From positions 1-16,836 of the forward strand of contig JWZX01002324.1 in NCBI GenBank assembly GCA_001275005.1: 16,836 nucleotides of DNA. Reading direction: 5' to 3'. Positions 8,726 to 16,071 of the stretch are shown here, in pieces. Position 1 is the stretch's first letter. Every line of letters starts with the position of its first letter. The position numbers and the translations under genes are program-made. The notes beneath the pieces are model-generated. The model saw nothing but the letters and a program-made list of their open reading frames with translations, searched no databases and was not told the DNA's origin. The stretch comes from Chrysochromulina tobinii. Taxonomy: Eukaryota; Haptophyta; Prymnesiales; Chrysochromulinaceae.

Positions 8726-11725
8726 TCAGTCTGCGCCATCTAGAATTCCCGCAACTGCGCTGCCCATACGACTATCCGTCGCACGACCAGATGTCGCATT
8801 CGAAGTGGTATCCCAATTCAAACCGACTGACGTAGCATTGAGGCGCCACACGCTCCACCATGCGAACGCTTCTTTGTACCTAACCATCAAGAGCTCCTCT
8901 GCCAGCAATACATCACTGTCTTTCAACCACAATTTAAGCTGCAAAGACATATGGTGGATGAACCAGGTCCTTCGCTTCCACTTGAGAAAGCAGTCAATCC
9001 AATATGTATCCATCAGCGTTCTTGTCCGGGCGATGATTGACTTCTCATACAGGAGGGTTTCGGTCAATGCAGTCCACGTGTTGAAGGCAGAGCGTACGCC
9101 ATGTTGGATTAAGCCCTGAGCCGCCCAGCGGATGATTACGAGCGCATCGAGTTGCTCGTATACGCATCCGAGCCATTCGCAAAAAGCCCAGTTGAGGCCC
9201 ATGTTGGAGATTGCGGAGGCGACGGCAAAGAGCGTATCGCCGCGGCTCTTGCCGGCCACTTTGGTCGAGGCGAGCACGGGTGGCTTCTCGACGACGAGCG
9301 TGAGCGGCGAGCCGATGACCTCTTGCCCGCCGACGTGCACCGTGATCACGTGCAGCCCTGCCTGAATCGCGGTTATCTGGATCCGGTACGAGCCGTTTTT
9401 CAAGTCGGTCACTGTTTGCTCGAGCTTGGGTGCCATGATGTGATCCAGTTCGCTTCCCTTGATGATGGGCGGCGCGTCCACCGACAGCTCGATCGGCGTG
9501 CCGCCAGCGTCGATGGCGTTGCCGTGCTTGTCGCGCAACTGCAGCTTGAGCCCATAGGGCTTGCCCACAAAAGGACTGGGCACGTCGCCTTGCGTCAAAC
9601 GTGCGGCGTTGCGTGCGGCGGGGTTGTCGTCGGGGTTGTGGTCGGGGATGAGCCGCTCGAGTCGGCACTTGCGCCCGAGTGGCGCGTCGGCAGAGACGTT
9701 GAAGTGGATGGGCGATCGATGAATGTGCTTGCCGTCCAGCAAGACTGCGACCGAGAATTTGCCCGTTCGCACGAGCACGTGGAGCACCGTGTACGTGCCT
9801 TCTTTTTCGTTGCCTGGACGCAATTGCAGCTCATGCGGCCCCGCCTCCGACGGGTTGAGCTTTTGGCCCTCCAAGACTGAATGCTTGAACATCTCGGCTC
9901 TGAGCGGCAACAAGTCGTCCTGGTAAAAGCTCGCCGGGAAGCAGCACGGATTGCCGAAGCGGTCGCGCAGATCGATGTTGACCCGTAGTTGCTCGCCTGC
10001 TCGCAGCTGCTGATGTTGCATGCCACTGGCATTGGTGATGGTCGACATCTTCGTGTCGGGTCCGAGAGCCGCCACCTCCATGAGGAACGTAGGAAAGGCG
10101 GGCACCTCCTCAGTTATCTGTCGCACCTGGACCTGAGCCTTAGCGGCCTTCGCGTTCCCATCCTTCTTCCGCTTGTCCTTTTTGGTAGCTTCCTCCTCCG
10201 CGATACCCACGTCGCGCACGCAGAGCACATGCATTTCGAAGGTGCCACTAGAGGCGGGAACGTAGGCGAGCTCGAACACGCCGTCGCGGTTCCACTGGCC
10301 CTGGGATGCATCTAGCCGCCCGATGTCGGCCCTAGCCCGAATGGGCGAGTCGGAGTCGGGCGACCTGCGCCGGCGCATCTCAACGTTGAAGCTGATCCCT
10401 GGCGGCACGTTGGTGGTGACGTTGCCGAAGCGGTCGCGCGCGCGGATTCTGAGCCAGTTGGGGGTGCCTGCGTCTGTTGTCACGACCTCCTCGGGAATCA
10501 GAACCTCGCACGTGTCAACGACCATGGGGCCGGGCTTGCATACGACAGTCATCGGCGAGCCGCGAACGTGCTTCTCGCCGATGGTCACCAACATCTTGTG
10601 GAGGCCGCTCTGGTCGCACCGGTAGCGGATCTCGTACTTGCCGGTGCCCAGGTCGACGACGTTCGCCTCGAACTGGTCGTTCCCGGCCGTGGAGACGCGC
10701 ATGTTGTCGTTGCCCTTGATGCACGCGTTCTTGTACGCGTCGTACGCAGTAAACTCGAAGCAGCCTTCCTCGCCGACGGCCGTCACCAATCCAGCATCAA
10801 TCAGCGTGGCCGGCAGCGCGGTGTTCTCGGCGTTCCCCTTGCTCGGCACCACTGTGAGTGAAAAGGGACTGCCCTCCAGAAAGCCGCCGCCCGCGCTCGC
10901 TGCCAGCCCCAGGTGCAAATCGTAATTTGCCGCGCGTTTGACCTCGAAGTTCACTTCCACAATTGACTTGTGATCTGTCTTGGATACGCCGAGCATCAGG
11001 AAACCTGTCGTCTTCGCCATTTCCATGTCGGAGACCAGCTGCGTAAACTCCTCGATCCCAAGGCCGCCGCCGTCGGAGTCGTAGCGGCGCAATAGCACCG
11101 CGGCGGCCTTGCGATCGTCGCCGTAGCCAAGCAGTGCGAGGGCTTCCTTCAGCTCGCTGAAGTCAACGTCGCCCGATCCATCCTTATCAAACTGCTTAAA
11201 GATTTTCTGCACGTGGGGTGGCACTTCGATCGGGTCGTCCGGACCGGGTATGGGCACGCCCTCGGGCTTCAGGCGGACGTCGAGCTCAGCCGCCGGGGCC
11301 ATGCCGCCAAACCGGTCTATAAAGGTGACCTGAAAGCAGCCCTTCTCGCCCGCAGTCAAGCGCGTCAGCCCCTTGCCCGACACCTTGCACATGTTGGCCT
11401 GCGCGCTTGGCGCGCTCACGGTGAGCTTGAACGGCGAGTCCTTTATGTGTTCGCCGTTCATTTTGACGGTGACCTGGTAGCTTCCTGCATTGGGCGCCAC
11501 GAATGAAACTTTGTACCGGCCCTCGGGTAGCTCCTCGATGTTGACGACCGTCGCGGCTGCTGTTCCAGAGAATTTAACCGATAGCGAGTCACCCCCCTGC
11601 TTGGAAGGCCGGTCGGCATTATTCCGCGCTTCCACTTCGAACTCGCCAGTCGCGCGGGCGGTCACACGCCCGAGCGCGCCAGGCGACGGGCCGATGATGA
11701 CCGACTTGGACGGGGCGGTCTGCAT
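8726..11725 (-). CDS. Filamin-repeat protein with nested EF-hands and Sfi1-like tail
   Basis: This 999-residue protein starts at the first ATG of the frame (11723-11725), which leaves the first Ig-like repeat intact; a TTG 45 bases upstream is in frame but unlikely. About six filamin/ABP280-type repeats are visible, several ending in the typical S-P-F/S-P-x strand (K-D-S-P-F, E-G-S-P-F, R-G-S-P-M, H-R-S-P-I, I-G-S-P-L). Repeat 2 is interrupted by an EF-hand pair: loop 1 at 180-191 (DKDGSGDVDFSE) is canonical, and loop 2 at 216-226 (DSDGGG...E) is one residue short. Repeat 4 contains a Lys/Glu-rich insertion. The last 150 or so residues are helical and Trp-rich (W884, W916, W956/957, W960), resembling Sfi1 centrin-binding repeats. 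There is no calponin-homology actin-binding domain, so it is not a classical filamin. A calcium-sensitive cytoskeletal or centrosomal scaffold is inferred. It lies downstream of the USP gene on the same strand. Confidence 0.85.
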   Translation of the reverse strand: MQTAPSKSVIIGPSPGALGRVTARATGEFEVEARNNADRPSKQGGDSLSVKFSGTAAATVVNIEELPEGRYKVSFVAPNAGSYQVTVKMNGEHIKDSPFKLTVSAPSAQANMCKVSGKGLTRLTAGEKGCFQVTFIDRFGGMAPAAELDVRLKPEGVPIPGPDDPIEVPPHVQKIFKQFDKDGSGDVDFSELKEALALLGYGDDRKAAAVLLRRYDSDGGGLGIEEFTQLVSDMEMAKTTGFLMLGVSKTDHKSIVEVNFEVKRAANYDLHLGLAASAGGGFLEGSPFSLTVVPSKGNAENTALPATLIDAGLVTAVGEEGCFEFTAYDAYKNACIKGNDNMRVSTAGNDQFEANVVDLGTGKYEIRYRCDQSGLHKMLVTIGEKHVRGSPMTVVCKPGPMVVDTCEVLIPEEVVTTDAGTPNWLRIRARDRFGNVTTNVPPGISFNVEMRRRRSPDSDSPIRARADIGRLDASQGQWNRDGVFELAYVPASSGTFEMHVLCVRDVGIAEEEATKKDKRKKDGNAKAAKAQVQVRQITEEVPAFPTFLMEVAALGPDTKMSTITNASGMQHQQLRAGEQLRVNIDLRDRFGNPCCFPASFYQDDLLPLRAEMFKHSVLEGQKLNPSEAGPHELQLRPGNEKEGTYTVLHVLVRTGKFSVAVLLDGKHIHRSPIHFNVSADAPLGRKCRLERLIPDHNPDDNPAARNAARLTQGDVPSPFVGKPYGLKLQLRDKHGNAIDAGGTPIELSVDAPPIIKGSELDHIMAPKLEQTVTDLKNGSYRIQITAIQAGLHVITVHVGGQEVIGSPLTLVVEKPPVLASTKVAGKSRGDTLFAVASAISNMGLNWAFCEWLGCVYEQLDALVIIRWAAQGLIQHGVRSAFNTWTALTETLLYEKSIIARTRTLMDTYWIDCFLKWKRRTWFIHHMSLQLKLWLKDSDVLLAEELLMVRYKEAFAWWSVWRLNATSVGLNWDTTSNATSGRATDSRMGSAVAGILDGAD
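8729..9190 (-). other. Trp-rich helical tail resembling Sfi1 repeats
   Basis: Segments A-F-N-T-W, C-F-L-K-W-K-R-R and A-F-A-W-W-S-V-W are spaced 32 and 40 residues apart, with hydrophobic helices between. This matches the general form of Sfi1-type repeats that bind centrin. The DNA here is noticeably less GC-rich than the filamin-repeat part of the same gene, suggesting a module with a different history. The identification rests on pattern only. Confidence 0.4.
11030..11230 (-). other. EF-hand pair nested inside filamin repeat 2
   Basis: Repeat 2 begins around 11395 (C-K-V-S-G-K-G-L) and resumes after the EF-hands with N-F-E-V-K and E-G-S-P-F-S-L-T-V near 10860. The EF-hands therefore occupy a loop of the Ig-like fold rather than a linker. 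Loop 1 has Asp at positions 1, 3, 7 and 9, Ser at 5 and Glu at 12. Loop 2 has D-x-D-G-G-G then one residue fewer before the final Glu, so its calcium affinity is doubtful. Confidence 0.75.
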
Positions 11726-12162
11726 ACCCGTACAAGCGCGCCAACCACCCAAGACAAACTCAACCCCCAAACTTTTCCTCGGATGCCCAGCAGGACGCGT
11801 CCGCGCGACAGACGCGGCGCGAACTTATTCGCTCCGGCAGCCGACCGTTCCGGACCTCCATTCACATCTTTCCAACGAGGTCTTGGAAACATACACGTGT
11901 GTGGTTGTGGCCGTTCGGTGCGCGATAGCGATCCCCTTTGAGAGCTGCGACGTGCGAGTCCGAGGCTGTTTTTTCTTTTTTGTGACCAAAAATTGGTTGG
12001 AAGTCGGAACTTCGTGTGTCGTCAACATACACAACATGCAAAATTGTTCACAAGCGCGGCCAGACGCCAGTCCCGCCCGGCTCGTGTCGCTTAATTTCTT
12101 GTTCGTTCCATTAATGCATTATCCTTTCCGCTTTCGGTAGGGACAACGGCTTATACGGACAA
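11726..12162. promoter_or_regulatory. Gap between USP 3' end and filamin-repeat gene
   Basis: These 437 bases must contain the 3' UTR of the USP gene and the promoter and 5' UTR of the filamin-repeat gene, both on the minus strand. The stretch has a near-continuous T-tract on the plus strand (about 11969-11982), a CACGTG at 11894-11899 and repeated ACATACAC/CATACAC-like words. I see no gene and no clear AATAAA on the minus strand. An upstream exon of the filamin-repeat gene cannot be excluded. Confidence 0.4.
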
Positions 12163-15100
12163 CTAGAGACCCTGCCGCTCCATGTTGTTACGCGCCCGCA
12201 CGCGGTGCTCGCCGAGCGCTTCACGGTGCACATAGAAGAAGATGTAACCCTTGGTAAATACCTCGGGCGCGTTGCTCGCAATCACGCGCACGAAGGAGTC
12301 GTCAAAGCGCTGCCACGTGGGTGGTGCGCCCACCTCCTGCGGCGGCCGGCGCACGTCTGCAATGTAATGGCCGGCGCCTGCCGCGCTGCCCGCATGCCAT
12401 ACGGTCGCGCAGATCTCGTAGCGCATCGATGCACCGGCGGCCTCGGCAGGCCCGTCCTCGATCTCGACCACGTCATCGGAGGCAACCGCCGCGGCCGCCG
12501 CAGCCTCGGCCGCCGCAGCCTCGGCCGCCGTAGTCGCCCTCATCATGGCGGCTTCCATGTCCTCATCGTCGCCCTCATCAAGCGTGATCGCCGCCGCCGC
12601 TTTGGAGCGGAAACTATCCGAATGGTGTGCCCCGTCCAAGTCTAAGCTCGAGTCCACCGCTGCAGCCGCAGGAGCCGTTGCGCGCGCCGGAGCCGGTGCC
12701 GGTGCCGAACCCTCCGGTGCAGCTGGAGAGCTAGTGAGGTCGACGGCGCTACGAGCGGCGGCCACAGCGGCGGCGGCGGCGATGGCAGCGGGCGCGGCAG
12801 GTGCGGGCGCGGCAGGTGCGGGCGCAGAGGCGGGCTGCCGGGCGGCGACCGCCTCCGCCTCCGCAAGGCTCATCTCCATCGCCAGCCGCAGCTGCTCCTC
12901 TTCATCCACATAGCCGCCGCCGTAAAGGTCGGCATAGCCCGCCGCCCGCCGTCTGCCGTCGTCGCCCCTGTTCGCGCCCCGTGCGCAACCACCGCCAGCT
13001 CCACGACCGCCGGCTCCTCCACCGCCACCGGCGCCATTGGGGCGACCGCCGCCGGCGCGAGGATGAACGCCACCTGCGCCACCTGCGGCGGCGGCAACAG
13101 AAGCACTGGCGCCGGCGCCTCCACTCTGGCGGCGAGTCTCGTCACTCTGGCGGCGAGTCTCGTCACTCTGGCGGCGAGTCTCGTCACTCTGGCGGCGAGT
13201 CTCGTCACTCTGGCGGCGAGTCTCGTCCTCCCGAGCCGATCGGAGGCTCGCGGCAATGGCTGTTTCCATCTGCGCACGCTCGTCGTCCATACGCCTCTGG
13301 TGGTACGGCGGGCGGCCAGCCACGGGAGCTGCCGCGGGAGCTGCCGCGGGTGCTACGCGGAGCGGCGAGCGCGAAGGCTGAGTGCTGTGGATCGTTACCT
13401 GAAGCTGTTGGCCTCGCGACGAGGGCGGCAGCGAAGGGTGCGCCGACGAGCAGCTCTGCTGTCCGCGGTCGTCTTCCGAGACGCCGCGTCCGCCACCATC
13501 GCCGCCGGTGGCACTGCTGTCGCCGCCGCTGGGGCCGAAGGAGAGGGCGCGGCGTGGCGCTTTCATGCTAGGGGAATCGGCAGCCCGGCCCGGCGGCTCT
13601 GCCTCCATCGCAGCAGAAGAACGTTTGGCCGCTGCCGCCGCCTGGGCTGCCGTGCCGCTCGCGCACAGGATGGCAGTGGCCCCGGTGGCGCAGGCCAGTC
13701 CACCCAAGGGCGCCGCGACCAGCGCACGCGTGCTCACGGGCGGGAGCGGCAAGATCGCTCCCTTTTTGGCACACAATCGCAGGGAGAGCGTTGGCAGCGG
13801 TCGGACGGTGTCGAGGCGCTTGCGCACGCCCGCCGAACTGTGGTCGAAGCGCTTGAGGTGCAAGGTGAGCACGCGCGGAAGCTTTACGATCCGATGCTCG
13901 ACGGTGGCCGACCGGCCGTCGCATTTCTCGCACGCCACCTCGACAGCGTCAGGTGCGAAGAAGGCATTGAGCAAGCCTTGCAGGTCAGGCGGAGGGCGCT
14001 GCGCGGTCGACCCCGCGGTGGGCGGCAGGTCTAGAGAGAAGTGGCGCATCACCTCGCCGCGGCACCACCTGTGCCCGCACTGCGTACACGTGAGCTGGTG
14101 CTCGATCTCGGTCGTGAAGTTGAGAGCACATGGCAGCTCACCTTCGATCGGAAGCGCCGCAGTGGCCGCGGCGATGGCCGAAGCGGTGGCGGCTCCAGGG
14201 TCGGTCGGGGCCGTAGCCAGCGCGGGGCTACTGCTGTTTCTGCCCGCCTGCGCCTGCGCCTGCGCCTGCGCCTGCGCCTGCGCCGCGGCGGCTGCACCCA
14301 TCTGCGCGGGCTGCAGCGGCGGGGTGATCTCCTCCTCCATGTCCGCCTGTGCGCCCTCCTTGCGCGCCGCCGAGAGCAGGGCGGCGTCGCGCGCTGCGCC
14401 GAGCGCCTCGCTCATCTCCTCGTGCAGCCCGTCGAGGAAATCAGCGAGGAACTCATGCGCGTCCTGCTGCGCGAAGCCCGCGAACTGTGCCGAGCGGCGC
14501 GCGATTGCATCCTTGAGCCGCCGCGGCGTGTCGGGCTGCGCGTCACCGCCCGCTGTCTGACGTTTGTGGATGAGAGGCACGAGAGCAGAGAATAGGGTGG
14601 ACTGGTTGAGGCGCGGCGCGAAGAATGGCACGCTCGCGAGTACATCCGCCACGAACGGGGGCAGCCCGAGCAGCGCAGAGAGCACCGCGTTGATGTAGCA
14701 CGAGTTGCCAATGTTGCGAAAGCCGCCGCCGCCGCCGCCGCCATCACCAATCCCGCCGGCGGCGCCCGTGACGGCGCGAGGTGCGACGGCGCCGGCGCCC
14801 GCGTCGCGCACCCCATGGTCAGAGCGCTGTGGCGGCGGCCCGCCATATTGCCCATATTGGTGGATGCGGGGCTGCTTGGCGGGTCGGGCCTGGTAGCTCA
14901 CCTCCGGCCGGCGCGCGACGGCAGGGCGGGCAGACTCGTCGTCGATGTAGCCGAACACCGCCCCGCCCGCCGCGGGAGGTGAGGTACCCTGCAGTGCGCG
15001 GTCACGCACGCCGTACTGCGAGGACGACGAGGGCAATGCGGCGGCGAGCCGGCCGCTGCCATGTGCGGGCGGTCCGATCAGCTTTGAGCCCGCTCCCGCG

Positions 15101-15804
15101 ATGGCTCCCAGAGCAACGGGCGCTTGGGCGCTGGTGAGGGCCTGGGTCGCAAGCATCTGCCGGGTACCCGTGCCAGCCTTAAGACCCCACAAGTCGGACG
15201 CGCCGCGACGCGCCGAATAGAAGGAGCTGGTCGGGATCTCTTCGATATACTTGCGGGGCGACGAGCAGCTACCGACACTCGCCCCTCCGAGGGACGACCT
15301 CGCTTTGTGACCGCCGATGGAAGACGGAAGCTTTGGCATGCTGCGGCCAGTGGCGGGCCGCGACGCGAGGCGCGTCGCGTCCTCGTGGGCCTTGCGGATG
15401 AACTCATACGTCGGGGCCGCGGTGCGCGTCACCATGTCGTCGCCGCTCTTGAGGAGCTCGAGAAACGTTGCAAAGCCTTCCAGAGCAACAAAGCCCAATC
15501 CCGCACTGCCACGCGTCTGAGGGCTGCCGTGCAGGGTAAGCGAGAACTTGTTGGGAGTTTGCCGGGCGATGTGGAGCGAAGAGAGGCCGTTCAGCTTGAC
15601 CTCGAGGTATTCGTCGATGGGAATACGCTCTGAGTGCGCTTGCTGAGGTGCTCGCTCAGTAGCACCACTCTGTCGCATGAGGACGATGAGCTCGTGGCCC
15701 CCCAAGGCGCCGAAGCGCGCAATGCGCAGGCCCACGGCGGTGCCGCCGGCCGTACGTACCGAGCACTCGAGCTCGTGCCACTCCATGCCGTGCGTGCCGA
15801 GCAT
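12163..15804 (-). CDS. USP37-like ubiquitin-specific protease with internal UIMs
   Basis: This cysteine protease (1213 residues) removes ubiquitin from proteins. The frame extends to an ATG at 15966, but codons above about 15820 have low third-position GC; Met at 15804 or 15786 is likelier (15786 has G at -3 and +4). Residues 7-115 resemble the USP37-type N-terminal PH-like domain. The catalytic domain has the Cys box GNSCYIN (Cys369), QQDAHEF (446-452), zinc ribbon Cys573/576/625/628, LTLHLKRFDH, His box GAGHYIADV (His1146), FDDSF (1167-1171) and GYIFFYV. Between the KRF motif and the His box lies a roughly 450-residue insert. It holds two UIMs (about 840-859 and 968-984), SUMO-interaction-like VDLT (1021-1024) and VVEIED (1112-1117), and five DETRRQS repeats. 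UIMs inside the catalytic domain plus the PH-like N-terminus are the USP37 pattern; animal USP37 acts in cell-cycle and replication control. All catalytic motifs are intact. Confidence 0.88.
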   Translation of the reverse strand: MLGTHGMEWHELECSVRTAGGTAVGLRIARFGALGGHELIVLMRQSGATERAPQQAHSERIPIDEYLEVKLNGLSSLHIARQTPNKFSLTLHGSPQTRGSAGLGFVALEGFATFLELLKSGDDMVTRTAAPTYEFIRKAHEDATRLASRPATGRSMPKLPSSIGGHKARSSLGGASVGSCSSPRKYIEEIPTSSFYSARRGASDLWGLKAGTGTRQMLATQALTSAQAPVALGAIAGAGSKLIGPPAHGSGRLAAALPSSSSQYGVRDRALQGTSPPAAGGAVFGYIDDESARPAVARRPEVSYQARPAKQPRIHQYGQYGGPPPQRSDHGVRDAGAGAVAPRAVTGAAGGIGDGGGGGGGFRNIGNSCYINAVLSALLGLPPFVADVLASVPFFAPRLNQSTLFSALVPLIHKRQTAGGDAQPDTPRRLKDAIARRSAQFAGFAQQDAHEFLADFLDGLHEEMSEALGAARDAALLSAARKEGAQADMEEEITPPLQPAQMGAAAAAQAQAQAQAQAQAGRNSSSPALATAPTDPGAATASAIAAATAALPIEGELPCALNFTTEIEHQLTCTQCGHRWCRGEVMRHFSLDLPPTAGSTAQRPPPDLQGLLNAFFAPDAVEVACEKCDGRSATVEHRIVKLPRVLTLHLKRFDHSSAGVRKRLDTVRPLPTLSLRLCAKKGAILPLPPVSTRALVAAPLGGLACATGATAILCASGTAAQAAAAAKRSSAAMEAEPPGRAADSPSMKAPRRALSFGPSGGDSSATGGDGGGRGVSEDDRGQQSCSSAHPSLPPSSRGQQLQVTIHSTQPSRSPLRVAPAAAPAAAPVAGRPPYHQRRMDDERAQMETAIAASLRSAREDETRRQSDETRRQSDETRRQSDETRRQSDETRRQSGGAGASASVAAAAGGAGGVHPRAGGGRPNGAGGGGGAGGRGAGGGCARGANRGDDGRRRAAGYADLYGGGYVDEEEQLRLAMEMSLAEAEAVAARQPASAPAPAAPAPAAPAAIAAAAAVAAARSAVDLTSSPAAPEGSAPAPAPARATAPAAAAVDSSLDLDGAHHSDSFRSKAAAAITLDEGDDEDMEAAMMRATTAAEAAAAEAAAAAAVASDDVVEIEDGPAEAAGASMRYEICATVWHAGSAAGAGHYIADVRRPPQEVGAPPTWQRFDDSFVRVIASNAPEVFTKGYIFFYVHREALGEHRVRARNNMERQGL
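13123..13227 (-). repeat. Five perfect 21-bp tandem repeats encoding DETRRQS
   Basis: Five identical head-to-tail 21-bp units span 105 bp with no mismatches. On the coding strand each gives D-E-T-R-R-Q-S (residues 860-894 of the USP). The array starts directly after the first UIM. Identity at silent positions implies recent expansion or homogenisation. Each unit contains R-R-x-S, the consensus of basophilic kinases such as PKA. Confidence 0.97.
14246..14281 (-). repeat. Six GCCTGC units encoding Ala-Gln repeats
   Basis: Six perfect 6-bp units encode alternating Ala and Gln in the USP. They lie in a linker between the QQDAHEF segment and the zinc ribbon. This is a low-complexity spacer with no recognised function. 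Confidence 0.9.
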
Positions 15805-16071
15805 CCGCGGCTTTTCTGCGACTGTGGGAAGGCGCGAAGAAGGAGAGCGTTTCGAAACTCTAACGCAATCAAACGCGACTTCCGTATGAAAGGGAAGACC
15901 ATCACATGTGTTTACATGTATACACAGCGGTGTGACCTGTACTTGAGGATCGCAAATTGATTGCATGCGCAGTTACCGTTAATGTTTGACGATCGCAGGA
16001 ATTTCCAGGATTCACCACGCGTCTACAATCAACGCCTGCCTACGTATACCATTGATCGATAAGCACGTGAT
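15805..16071. promoter_or_regulatory. Divergent promoter region of USP and methyltransferase genes
   Basis: These 267 bases separate the likely start of the USP from the ATG of the methyltransferase gene. The sequence is AT-richer than its flanks. It contains a perfect TACATGTA palindrome at 15913-15920, within a run of ACATGTG/TACATGTATAC words, and a CACGTG (16064-16069) only two bases before the methyltransferase ATG. If the USP starts instead at 15966, this region shrinks to about 105 bases. I see no certain TATA box. Confidence 0.4.

Noticed and set aside
11490-12140. 216-residue plus-strand frame
   Set aside because: Half of it is antisense to filamin repeat 1 and the rest is AT-rich intergenic DNA; no domain is visible.
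13123-13227. CRISPR-like array
   Set aside because: The 21-bp units abut directly with no spacers and are in frame within a protein gene.
13508-14560. 350-residue plus-strand open frame, and the 323-residue frame at 13063-14034
   Set aside because: Both are antisense to the USP catalytic domain, whose motifs are unambiguous.
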